Shown here: positions 6,876 to 14,058 of the stretch, piece after piece | How positions within the stretch are numbered: position 1 is the first letter of the stretch | How the letters are laid out: every line of letters starts with the position of its first letter | From: JBARRS01 sp049644345 | GTDB lineage: Bacteria; Actinomycetota; Thermoleophilia; Gaiellales; Gaiellaceae | Direction of reading: 5' to 3' | DNA length: 18,547 bases | Assembly: GCA_049644345.1 (NCBI GenBank) | Contig: JBARRS010000215.1 | Location: 1-18,547, forward strand | Program-made: the position numbers and the translations under genes | The notes under the pieces: generated by a model | What the model was told of the DNA's origin: nothing | The model's input: only the letters and a program-made list of their open reading frames with translations | Database searches by the model: none

Positions 6876-7987
6876 TCCGACATCTCCTCTCCTCGCTCGA
6901 CCACGAAGGTCGACTCTGGACTCCAGCTCAACGTGACGTTCGAGCCCGGCACCGGGATCCGCTTGCCGGAGTCGATGTTTTGCGCAAAGACCTGCACCGT
7001 GCCTGCCGGCGTATCGACGACGAGCTGCGTAGCGACGCCGATATAGGCGGTCTCGGCGACCTTCCCCGGGAGCCGGTTCTGTCCGCCGCCTTCGCCAAGG
7101 GTGATCTTCTCTGGGCGAACTCCGGCCGCCACCGGCCCGCTCTTCCCGTCTACCTGCGCCTGCACGAGCGTCCCTTCGATGAGCCGGACGGCATCGGGAC
7201 CCTCGACCACACCGGAGAGCAGGTTCGAGACGCCGAGAAAGCCGGCCACGAACGCCGTGGCAGGCCGCTCGTAAAGCTCGTGGGGCGGTCCGAGCTGCTC
7301 CACGTGTCCCTGGTTCATGACGGCGATCCGGTCGGCCATCGTCATCGCCTCCTCCTGGTCGTGCGTGACGTGGATGAAGGTGATGCCGACGTCGTGCTGG
7401 ATCCGTTTCAGCTCGAGCTGCATCTGCTTGCGCAGCTTCAGGTCGAGCGCTCCGAGCGGCTCGTCGAGCAGAAGCACCTGCGGCTTGTTGACGAGGGCCC
7501 GCGCGAGCGCAACCCGCTGCTGCTGGCCGCCCGAGAGCTGCCTCGGCTTGCGATTGCCGAGGCCCTCGAGGCCGACGAGCTTGAGCATCTCGTTGACCCG
7601 GCCCCGCAGCTCCTGCTTGCGGACTCCCTTCCGCCGCAGGCCGAAGGCGACGTTCTCGAACAGCGAGAGATGCGGGAAGAGCGCATAGGACTGGAAGACA
7701 GTGTTGACGTCCCGCTTGTAGGGAGGCAGACCGGTGACATCGCGGTCGGCAAGGGAGATGATCCCCTCCGTCGGCTCCTCGAAGCCGCCGATCATGCGCA
7801 GCGTCGTCGTCTTGCCGCAACCCGACGGGCCGAGCAGCGCGAAGAAGCTTCCCTTCGGGATCTCGAGCGAGATGTCGTCGACGGCGACGACGTCGTCGAA
7901 CCGCTTCGTCACGCGCTCGAGCCGAATGTCCGGCGGGCCCGACGCCGGGCTGAGCTTCGGAGGCCGCAGCTCGTGCTGAACTGCCAT
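6872..7987 (-). CDS. potA: ABC transporter ATPase, PotA type, first system
   Basis: The 371-residue ATPase has Walker A GPSGCGKT (53-60), Q-loop Gln99 in VFQSYALFPH, signature LSGGQQQR (151-158), Walker B VLLLDEP (171-177) and switch His209 in VTHDQEE. A C-terminal TOBE-type regulatory domain follows from about residue 250, including GVRPEKITLGEGG. PotA-group ATPases hydrolyse ATP to drive PotBC. The ATG at 7987 directly abuts the TAG of the Lrp-family gene, and the end overlaps potD by ATGA. It is clearly related to the second ATPase at 12940-14013 but diverged throughout the N-terminus and C-terminal domain, so this is not a recent duplication. Confidence 0.93.
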   Translation of the reverse strand: MAVQHELRPPKLSPASGPPDIRLERVTKRFDDVVAVDDISLEIPKGSFFALLGPSGCGKTTTLRMIGGFEEPTEGIISLADRDVTGLPPYKRDVNTVFQSYALFPHLSLFENVAFGLRRKGVRKQELRGRVNEMLKLVGLEGLGNRKPRQLSGGQQQRVALARALVNKPQVLLLDEPLGALDLKLRKQMQLELKRIQHDVGITFIHVTHDQEEAMTMADRIAVMNQGHVEQLGPPHELYERPATAFVAGFLGVSNLLSGVVEGPDAVRLIEGTLVQAQVDGKSGPVAAGVRPEKITLGEGGGQNRLPGKVAETAYIGVATQLVVDTPAGTVQVFAQNIDSGKRIPVPGSNVTLSWSPESTFVVERGEEMSE

Positions 7988-8488
7988 CTAGACCGCGACC
8001 TCCGTGCGGCCGTCCTTGATCTGCGCGCCCCAGTCGTAGAGCTGCTTCCAGAGCTCCAGGTACAGGAAGCTCTCTGTCGATACGACGCCGTCGAGCGCGC
8101 GGATGCGGTTCGTGACGTCGAGCAGGTGCCGTCGGTCCGCGCAGACGAGCTCCGTGAGGATGTCGAATTGGCCAGCCGTGATCACGACGTAGTCGGCCTC
8201 TTCCCACTTCGCCAGCTCGTCCGCGACCGGCTCGGGAGGGCCGGTGGTCCTGATCCCGACCATCGCCTGCGCGTCGAAGCCGAGGCCGAGGGGGTTGGTC
8301 ACGCCCGTGACCTGGAGGATGTTGTCCTCGCAGAGGCGTCCGTAGCGAGCGCGGACGGTAGCTTCGGAGACTCCGATCTCGGCAGCGATCCGCCGGAATG
8401 ACTCGCGGCCGTTCTTCTGGAGCGCCTCGAGAATTCGCTTGTCGACCGCGTCGATCCGCCGCGCGCGGCTGACGGCTCCCCGTCTCAC
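7988..8488 (-). CDS. Lrp/AsnC-family transcription regulator
   Basis: The 166-residue protein has an N-terminal winged helix (about 13-62: AVDKRILEALQKNGRESFRR, then IGVSEATVRARYGRL as recognition helix) and a C-terminal RAM/AsnC ligand domain (about 72-145, with GQFDILTELV). Such proteins form dimers to octamers and sense amino acids or related amines. The start is taken as GTG at 8488, which follows GGAGG by 5 bases. A TTG at 8509 in the same frame lies almost on the predicted transcription start and is unlikely. It is the first gene of the pot operon and abuts potA with no spacer. A palindrome at 8502-8516 over the predicted start site suggests autoregulation. It probably controls polyamine uptake and breakdown in response to a substrate or product; the ligand is unknown. 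Confidence 0.88.
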   Translation of the reverse strand: MRRGAVSRARRIDAVDKRILEALQKNGRESFRRIAAEIGVSEATVRARYGRLCEDNILQVTGVTNPLGLGFDAQAMVGIRTTGPPEPVADELAKWEEADYVVITAGQFDILTELVCADRRHLLDVTNRIRALDGVVSTESFLYLELWKQLYDWGAQIKDGRTEVAV

Positions 8489-8501
8489 CCGGTCCTCCGA
8501 T

Positions 8502-8516
8502 CTGCGCAACGCGCAG
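8502..8516. promoter_or_regulatory. Candidate operator, 15-base palindrome at the lrp-pot start site
   Basis: CTGCGCAACGCGCAG has perfect 6-base arms around AAC. It lies 3-17 bases downstream of the -10 box on the minus strand, so it covers the expected transcription start. Lrp/AsnC operators are often about 15-base palindromes, and a bound protein here would block the promoter. The regulator is likely the adjacent Lrp-family protein, by inference. Confidence 0.5.
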
Positions 8517-8518
8517 CG

Positions 8519-8548
8519 ATTACAACACGAAGCCTCGCATTACGTCAA
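8519..8548 (-). promoter_or_regulatory. Promoter of the lrp-potADBC-aminotransferase-oxidase operon
   Basis: On the minus strand a -35 box TTGACG (8543-8548) and a -10 box TGTAAT (8519-8524) are separated by 18 bases. Both match the vegetative consensus at five of six positions. The predicted start near 8512 leaves a leader of about 24 bases before the GTG at 8488. The promoter fits in the 66-base gap after the aldehyde dehydrogenase gene, so the downstream operon can be expressed independently of the upstream one. Confidence 0.65.
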
Positions 8549-8554
8549 TCGGCC

Positions 8555-9997
8555 TCAGTCGATCTTGGCCATGACGTGCTTGATCTGCGTGTAGTCCTCC
8601 AGCGAGTAGACGGAGAGATCCTTGCCGTAGCCGGACTGCTTGTAGCCGCCGTGCGGCATCTCGGAGACGAGCGGAATGTGGTCGTTGATCCAGACCGTCC
8701 CGAACTCGAGCTTCCTCGCCGCGTTGAGAGCCCGTCCGACGTCGCGCGTCCAGACCGAGGCAGCCAGCCCGTAAGGAACATCGTTGGCCCACGCGATCGC
8801 CTGGTCGTCGTCGGCGAACCGCTGCACCGTCACGACCGGCCCGAACACCTCGCGCTGGACGATCTCGTCCTGTTGCCCCACGTCGACGATCACCGTCGGC
8901 TTGACGAAGAAGCCGCGGTCGCCGTTCGGCTCGCCTCCTGTGAGCACGGTCGCGTCCTTCGCCCGCTCGAGGAAGCCGAAGACGCGCTCCTGCTGGTCCT
9001 TCGAGATCACAGGCCCCATCTCGATCTCGTCCCCCTCGGCAGGGTCGCCGACCTTGAGCGACTCGACGGCCGGCACGAGCTCCTCGAGCAGCTTGTCGTA
9101 GATCTTCGGCCCTGCGACAACCCTCGAGGCGGCCGTGCAGTCCTGGCCGGAGTTCCAGTAGCCGGCGATCTTGATGCCCTCCGCCACTGCGGCGGGGTCG
9201 GCGTCGTCGAAGACGATCACCGGCGCCTTGCCGCCGAGCTCGAGGTGGACGCGCTTCAGCGTCTCCGCAGCCGTGCGGGCGATGATCTTGCCCGTTTCGA
9301 CGTCACCGGTGAGCGAGACGAGCCGCACGTCCGGGTGCTTGACGATGGCCTCGCCGACCGGCACCCCGTCGCCCGTGACGACGTTGAGGACGCCGGGCGG
9401 CAAGATCTCCTTCTCGGTCGCGAGCTGGAAGAAGCGCAGCGTCGTCAGCGGCGTCTGCTCGGAGGGTTTCAAGACCTGCACGTTCCCCGCGGCAAGCGCG
9501 GGCGAGAACTTCCAAGCCGCCATCATCAGCGGGTAGTTCCAGGGTGTGATCCCGCCGACGATCCCGAGCGGCTCGCGGCGGATCATCGACGTGTAGCCCC
9601 GCATGTACTCGCCGGCCGAACGGCCTTCGAGCACGCGCGCGGCGCCGGCGAAGAAGCGGATGTTGTCGGAGGAGACGGGCATCTCGTCACGAGCCGCCGG
9701 CAGCGGCTTGCCGACGTTCGTTGACTCGAGCTCGGCCAGCTCCTCGGCGTGCTCGTCGAGCAGGTCGGCCAGCTTCAGCAGCGCCTCCGAGCGCTCCGCC
9801 GGCGTCGTCTCCCGCCATTCGGGCCAAGCCTTCCTGGCCGCCTCGACCGCACGATCGACATCGGCCTGGGTGCCGCGGGGCACCTCGGCGATCGCCTCGC
9901 CGGTCGACGGGTTCAGGACCTCCATCGTCTCGCCGTCCGTCGAGTCGACCCACTCGCCACCGACGAGGTTCTTGTACTGAGACACCGTGACGCTCAT
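8555..9997 (-). CDS. patD: Gamma-aminobutyraldehyde dehydrogenase, PatD/YdcW-like
   Basis: The 480-residue aldehyde dehydrogenase has all catalytic parts: Asn154 in TPWNYP, Lys177 in LKPSE, Glu253 in LELGGKAP, nucleophile Cys287 in GQDCTAAS, and Glu383 in EVFGP. FFAGAAR, the TSMIRREPLG stretch and the C-terminal SGYGKDLSVYSLEDYTQIKH pattern closely resemble E. coli PatD (YdcW) as recalled from memory. That enzyme oxidises 4-aminobutanal to GABA with NAD. The ATG at 9997 follows AAGGAGG by 6 bases; a TTG one codon earlier is too close to it. The gene is 31 bases after the second transporter's last permease, matching the ydcSTUV-patD gene set. Related betaine-aldehyde or gamma-glutamyl-aminobutyraldehyde dehydrogenases are the alternatives. 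Confidence 0.88.
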   Translation of the reverse strand: MSVTVSQYKNLVGGEWVDSTDGETMEVLNPSTGEAIAEVPRGTQADVDRAVEAARKAWPEWRETTPAERSEALLKLADLLDEHAEELAELESTNVGKPLPAARDEMPVSSDNIRFFAGAARVLEGRSAGEYMRGYTSMIRREPLGIVGGITPWNYPLMMAAWKFSPALAAGNVQVLKPSEQTPLTTLRFFQLATEKEILPPGVLNVVTGDGVPVGEAIVKHPDVRLVSLTGDVETGKIIARTAAETLKRVHLELGGKAPVIVFDDADPAAVAEGIKIAGYWNSGQDCTAASRVVAGPKIYDKLLEELVPAVESLKVGDPAEGDEIEMGPVISKDQQERVFGFLERAKDATVLTGGEPNGDRGFFVKPTVIVDVGQQDEIVQREVFGPVVTVQRFADDDQAIAWANDVPYGLAASVWTRDVGRALNAARKLEFGTVWINDHIPLVSEMPHGGYKQSGYGKDLSVYSLEDYTQIKHVMAKID

Positions 9998-10028
9998 CAA
10001 TGCCCTCCTTCGTTACCTGCCTTCGAGC

Positions 10029-10871
10029 CTACACCGCGCCGGCGCCCGGCGTCTCTGCGGCGACCGCCGGCCCGGCGTCGCGTCGCAGGATGCCGGTGTC
10101 CGTCGTCAGCCGCTGCGCGATCGTCACGGGAATGACCGTGAGCAGGATGACGACGAAGGCGACGACGTTCACGATGGGGAACTGCTGCCCCATCCGTAGG
10201 TTGTCGAGGATGAAGATGGGCAGCGTCGTCTGAGCGCCTGCGGTGAACGTGGTCACGATGATCTCGTCGAAGGAAAGCGCGAACGCAAGCAGGCCGCCGG
10301 CGATGAGCGCTGTCGAGAGCACCGGCCAGACGATGAAACGGAATGTCTGCCAGCCGTCGGCGCCCAGGTCCATCGACGCCTCCACGAGCGAGCCCGAGGT
10401 GCGTCGAAGCCGCGCGAGCACGTTGTTGTAGACGACGACCACGCAGAAGGTCGCGTGGCCGATCACGATCGTCCAGATCGAGAAATTGAAGTGCGCGAAG
10501 ACGTAGAACGAGTTCAGCGCCATCCCCGTGATGATTCCGGGGAGGGCGATCGGAAGCAGCAGCAGGAACGAGATCGACTCGCGTCCGAAGAAGCGGAAGC
10601 GGTGGATCGCGAACGCCGCCATCGAACCGAGGCCGAGCGCGATCGCCGTCGCAAGCAACGCGACTTTGACGGACAGCCAGAGCGACGAGCGAACATCGGG
10701 GTTGTGCCAGGCGACCGAGAACCAGTGAGTCGTCCAGCCTGGGATCGGCCAGCTCTGGACATTGGACTTGTTGAACGCATAGACGCCGATCAGCACCAAC
10801 GGGATCCAGAGGAAGAGAACGACGAGGAGCGTCCAGAGGCGTAAGCCAATCCGGGCAACGCGCGTCTCCAC
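10029..10871 (-). CDS. ydcV: ABC transporter permease, second polyamine system, YdcV/PotC type
   Basis: The 280-residue membrane protein has its first segment at about 10-32 and roughly six in all. The EAA coupling motif is at about 164-183 (EASMDLGADGWQTFRFIVWP), and ALSFDEIIVTTFTAG follows, typical of PotC/YdcV/PotI proteins. The GTG start at 10871 directly abuts the TAA stop of the partner permease. The end is 31 bases before the aldehyde dehydrogenase. The last 20 residues are Ala/Gly/Pro-rich and probably a disordered cytoplasmic tail. It forms the channel with the permease at 10872-11789. Confidence 0.9.
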   Translation of the reverse strand: METRVARIGLRLWTLLVVLFLWIPLVLIGVYAFNKSNVQSWPIPGWTTHWFSVAWHNPDVRSSLWLSVKVALLATAIALGLGSMAAFAIHRFRFFGRESISFLLLLPIALPGIITGMALNSFYVFAHFNFSIWTIVIGHATFCVVVVYNNVLARLRRTSGSLVEASMDLGADGWQTFRFIVWPVLSTALIAGGLLAFALSFDEIIVTTFTAGAQTTLPIFILDNLRMGQQFPIVNVVAFVVILLTVIPVTIAQRLTTDTGILRRDAGPAVAAETPGAGAV

Positions 10872-11789
10872 TTAGAGGGCCTCGAACGCGCCGAGCCGGC
10901 GTGCAATCACGAGGTACACGGCCATGAACATGATCGGCACCGTCGCGAAGGCCGCCGCAAACGGGACATTCGGGATGCCGACGTAGTTGAACACGACGTT
11001 GCCGATGAAATTGGAACCGGCGCCGCCGACGAGCAGAGGCGTGACGTAGTCACCGAGCGTCAGCGACAAGGTGAAGATCGAACCGGCCACGACACCGGGC
11101 AGCGCGAGCGGCAGGACGATGCTGCGGAACGTCCGCCATCCACCCGCGCCGAGGTCGCCTGACGCTTCGATGTAGCTGTCCGGGATCCGCTCGAGCGCCG
11201 CGTACACCGGCAGCACCATGAACGGAAGCCACACGTACGAAAAGACGATCCACATCGCCCAGTTCGTGTAGGCGATGTGGGCGGCGGGTAGCCCGACCCC
11301 GTTGAGCGTCCAGTTGAGGACGCCACCGCCGCTGAGGATCAACCGCCAGGCATAGATCCGGACGAGATAACTGGACCACAGAGGTAGCAGCACCGCGATG
11401 AAGAGCAGCGCGCGTGTTCGCCTATGAGCCAGCCGCGCCATGTAGTAGCCGAGCGGGAACGCGAGAACGGCATCCGTCACGGTGACGGCTGTGGCGATGC
11501 CGACCGTCCGCCCGATGATCCTGAGATTCGTCGAGTCGGCGGTGGAGAAGATCTGGCGGAAGTTGCCGAGGTTCCAGACATGGACGAGCCTTCCAGTGAA
11601 CGAGTCGACGGTCCAGAAGGCCGAGACGAAGAGAACCACGAGCGAGCCGACGTACACGACGCCGAATGCGGCGACCGGCAACAAGAGCAGCGCGAGCGCT
11701 TTGATCCAGGGCCACCGCCAGAACGTGGTGGAGATGCGAAGGCGGGCCCCTCGAACCGAGGGGCCCGCCCTTGCGACGTCAACGGCCAA
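10872..11789 (-). CDS. ydcU: ABC transporter permease, second polyamine system, YdcU/PotB type
   Basis: The 305-residue membrane protein has a basic N-terminus, its first segment at about 31-58, and the EAA motif at about 208-227 (EASGDLGAGGWRTFRSIVLP), with LSLTLGDYVTPLLVG after it. The only start before the first membrane segment is TTG at 11789, three bases past the binding-protein stop, with AAAGG about 7 bases upstream. Codons 7-17 lie inside a perfect 13-base-arm hairpin (11741-11769), so either the RNA fold limits translation of this gene or the true start is not a standard codon. No ATG or GTG exists in this frame before the membrane segment. It pairs with the YdcV-type permease. Confidence 0.85.
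   Translation of the reverse strand: MAVDVARAGPSVRGARLRISTTFWRWPWIKALALLLLPVAAFGVVYVGSLVVLFVSAFWTVDSFTGRLVHVWNLGNFRQIFSTADSTNLRIIGRTVGIATAVTVTDAVLAFPLGYYMARLAHRRTRALLFIAVLLPLWSSYLVRIYAWRLILSGGGVLNWTLNGVGLPAAHIAYTNWAMWIVFSYVWLPFMVLPVYAALERIPDSYIEASGDLGAGGWRTFRSIVLPLALPGVVAGSIFTLSLTLGDYVTPLLVGGAGSNFIGNVVFNYVGIPNVPFAAAFATVPIMFMAVYLVIARRLGAFEAL
11741..11769. repeat. Perfect 13-base-arm hairpin at the binding-protein/permease junction
   Basis: GGCGGGCCCCTCG and CGAGGGGCCCGCC pair perfectly across the three-base loop AAC. The stem is almost all G-C and therefore very stable. It begins 24 bases after the binding-protein stop and covers codons 7-17 of the permease. No T-run follows on either strand, so it is not a classic intrinsic terminator. 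It could protect the upstream message or lower expression of the downstream genes. Confidence 0.75.
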
Positions 11790-11792
11790 CCA

Positions 11793-12956
11793 TCAGCCTT
11801 TGACTTGGATCCAGGCGCGTGTCCACGCGTTGTAGTCCATGCAGTTTTTCTTGCCGTTGCCGCAAGCGGCGACGGGCGTCTTCCAGAAGTGGATCGTCTT
11901 GTAGTACGAGAGGGGCTCGTTCAAGTGGTACTTCGCGCACGAGCCCTTCTGGATCCGGTTCATGAACGGGCACGCCTTCGGATTCACGGGCGTCTCGCCG
12001 AAAACGAGCGCCTGCTGCGCCTCCACCTGGGGCTGCGTGACGTACTTCATCCAGAGGTACGCGCAGTTCGGATGCCGCGCCCTCCTGGCCAGCATCCACG
12101 TGTCGGCCCAGCCGGTAGCCCCCTCGCGGGGAATGAGCTCCTTGACCGGTGAGTGCGCGGCCTGCAGCTGGAGCGTCTGGTACGGCCAGGTGGCGCCGAT
12201 GACCACGTCGCCGCTCTTGAACAGGCTGATCTCGTCGGCCTCGCTCGCCCAGTACTTCTTGATCAGCGTCTTCTGCTTCTTCAGCAACGTCACCGCGGCA
12301 GCGAGCTGAGACTTGGTCAGCTCGTACGGGTCGCGGATGCCGAGGCTCGGCTTCGACTTCATCAGGTAGAGCGCGGCGTCGGCAATCTGGATCGTGTTGT
12401 CGGGGACCGTGACCTTGCCCTTGTACTTCGTGCTGTAGATGGCGCCCCAGCTGGTCGGCGCGGGCTTCACCTTCTTCGTGTTGTAGAGAAGAGTGTTCGG
12501 CCCCCACTGAACGGAGACCCCGTAGTGCTGGCCCTTGACGGTGTTGTGCGCCGGCGACTTGAAGATCGGGAGAAAGTCCTTCCAGCTCGGGATCAGGTTG
12601 ATGTTGATCGGCTTGACGTCATTCCCGAAGATCAGGCGCAGGCTCGCGTCACCCGATGCCGATACGAGGTCGTATTGACCACCCCCGCCTCCGCCGCCCG
12701 TGCGCATGAGCGCGACCATGTCGCTCGACGTGTTCGCGTCTTTCCGATGGATCTTGCAACCGGTCTGACTCACGAACTTCTTCGCGAAGCTCGGGTCGGA
12801 GTAGGCCGGCCACTCGATCAGGCTGAGCGAGCCCTCGCCCTTGCCGATCTTCGTGGGCAGTACCGAGTCTCCGCCGGGGCTCGCCGTCGCGGCTGGGACG
12901 CTCAGCGCCGCAGCGATCACGACAAGTGCGACGTGAGACCTACGCAGTCTCCTCAT
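11793..12956 (-). CDS. ydcS: Polyamine-family substrate-binding protein, YdcS-like
   Basis: The 387-residue protein has a Sec signal peptide (RRLRRSHVALVVIAAALSV, cleavage near ATAS, residue 25) and no lipobox Cys. The body closely follows E. coli YdcS as recalled: EGSLSLIEWPAY, then DMVALM, YDLVSASGDASLRLI, IADAALYL, EGATGWADTWML, HPNCAYLWM and FWKTPVA. W49-x-x-Y52 and W283-x-D285 match the polyamine pocket of PotD. Cys67, 298, 329 and 340 appear shared with YdcS; Cys365 and Cys372 look extra. A seven-glycine run (87-93) sits where YdcS has only two glycines. The ATG at 12956 follows AGGAGG by 4 bases and overlaps the ATPase gene by 17 bases; the upstream frame is the ATPase region read out of phase. 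It should be the receptor for the second importer. Confidence 0.88.
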   Translation of the reverse strand: MRRLRRSHVALVVIAAALSVPAATASPGGDSVLPTKIGKGEGSLSLIEWPAYSDPSFAKKFVSQTGCKIHRKDANTSSDMVALMRTGGGGGGGQYDLVSASGDASLRLIFGNDVKPININLIPSWKDFLPIFKSPAHNTVKGQHYGVSVQWGPNTLLYNTKKVKPAPTSWGAIYSTKYKGKVTVPDNTIQIADAALYLMKSKPSLGIRDPYELTKSQLAAAVTLLKKQKTLIKKYWASEADEISLFKSGDVVIGATWPYQTLQLQAAHSPVKELIPREGATGWADTWMLARRARHPNCAYLWMKYVTQPQVEAQQALVFGETPVNPKACPFMNRIQKGSCAKYHLNEPLSYYKTIHFWKTPVAACGNGKKNCMDYNAWTRAWIQVKG

Positions 12957-14013
12957 TTTTCCTCCTAGGTCGATCACCGATCTCGAGCGCATGCTCCGGC
13001 CGCCATTCCAGCCGCACGCGCCGGCCACGCTCCTCGAGCGCGTCCTGTGAAGACGTCTCGAGGTTCTGCCTGACGACGATCAATTCGCCACCCTCGTCGA
13101 GCTCGACCACGTAGCGGGTGACCGCCCCTACGTAGACGACGTCGCGGATGCGGCCTGCCGCGACGTTCTCCGCGCTGACGGCGCTCTCGTCGGTGCTCAT
13201 GCGGATCTTCTCAGGGCGGACGGTGAACTTCCGGCCGCCGCGCTCGAGCAGGTTCGAGACACCGACGAAGCCGGCGACGAACTCGGTCTCCGGCCGCTCG
13301 TAGACGTCGGCCGGCGCGCCGATCTGCTCGACCCGGCCGTTGTTGAAGATGGCGATGCGGTCGCTCATCGTCAGTGCCTCTTCCTGGTCGTGAGTGACGT
13401 AGACGAACGTCATGCCGACGTCTCCGACCGCCCGCTGAATCCGCTTCAGCTCGATCTGCATCTCCTGACGGAGCTTCAGGTCCAGCGCGCCGAGCGGCTC
13501 GTCGAGCAGCAGCACCTGCGGCGAGTTGACGAGCGCGCGTGCGAGCGCGACGCGCTGGCGCTGGCCGCCGGAGAGCTGCACCGGCTTGCGCCCGCCAAAG
13601 CCTGGAAGACGGACGAGCTTGAGCGCATCCTCGACCCTGCGGCCGCGTTCAGGCTTGCGCACGCCCGTCACGCGCAGCCCGTAGCCGACGTTCTCCGCGA
13701 CGGTCATGTGCGGGAAGAGCGCGTAGTCCTGGAAGACGGTGTTGACGTTGCGAACGTACGGCGGGAGCCCCGTCACGTCCCGGCCTGCGAGCTCGATCCG
13801 TCCCTCGTCCGGCCGCTCGAAGCCCGCGATAAGCCGCAGCGTCGTGGTCTTGCCGGAGCCGGATGGGCCGAGCAGGGTGAAGAACTCGCCGGCGGGGATC
13901 TCGAGGTCGACGCCGCCCACGGCGACGACGTCACCGTATGCCTTTCGCACCGACGCGAGCCGGACCGCGGCGTGCTCGGCCTGCGCGGTCGGCCCGACGG
14001 CGTGCTCGGGCAC
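12940..14013 (-). CDS. ydcT: ABC transporter ATPase, second polyamine system, YdcT/PotA type
   Basis: Numbered from the GTG at 14013 the protein has 357 residues with Walker A GPSGSGKT (49-56), Q-loop in VFQDYALFPH, signature LSGGQRQR (147-154), Walker B VLLLDEP (167-173), switch His in VTHDQEE, and a C-terminal TOBE-like domain with FTVRPEKIRM. An upstream GTG at 14067 in the same frame would add 18 residues, but it lies upstream of the best -10 box (14059-14064) and has a poor ribosome site. The 14013 GTG has AGGAA about 7 bases upstream. The C-terminus overlaps the binding-protein start and its ribosome site by 17 bases. Being first in the operon differs from E. coli, where the binding protein leads. 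Confidence 0.88.
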   Translation of the reverse strand: MPEHAVGPTAQAEHAAVRLASVRKAYGDVVAVGGVDLEIPAGEFFTLLGPSGSGKTTTLRLIAGFERPDEGRIELAGRDVTGLPPYVRNVNTVFQDYALFPHMTVAENVGYGLRVTGVRKPERGRRVEDALKLVRLPGFGGRKPVQLSGGQRQRVALARALVNSPQVLLLDEPLGALDLKLRQEMQIELKRIQRAVGDVGMTFVYVTHDQEEALTMSDRIAIFNNGRVEQIGAPADVYERPETEFVAGFVGVSNLLERGGRKFTVRPEKIRMSTDESAVSAENVAAGRIRDVVYVGAVTRYVVELDEGGELIVVRQNLETSSQDALEERGRRVRLEWRPEHALEIGDRPRRKNEETA

Positions 14014-14058
14014 GGTTCGTTCCTGGATCGACAAGCTCAGCGTCCGCGGGTCGCGAGC

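Noticed and set aside
6876..8207. Extension of the PotD frame to 831 residues, suggesting a fusion
   Set aside because: The extension is potA and part of the regulator gene in another frame; the signal peptide begins at 6875 with a proper ribosome site.
6980..8401. Plus-strand open frame of 473 codons opposite potA and the Lrp-family gene
   Set aside because: Antisense shadow of two genes with strong motifs; the product has no recognisable domain and typical shadow composition.
11741..11769. The junction hairpin as a plain intrinsic terminator
   Set aside because: No T-run follows on either strand, and the permease, second permease and dehydrogenase genes continue directly downstream without a new promoter that I can see.
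6872..14013. Recent tandem duplication of one transporter operon
   Set aside because: The ATPases share motifs but the receptors, signal peptides, permease termini and gene order differ strongly, so these are distinct subfamilies rather than a recent copy.
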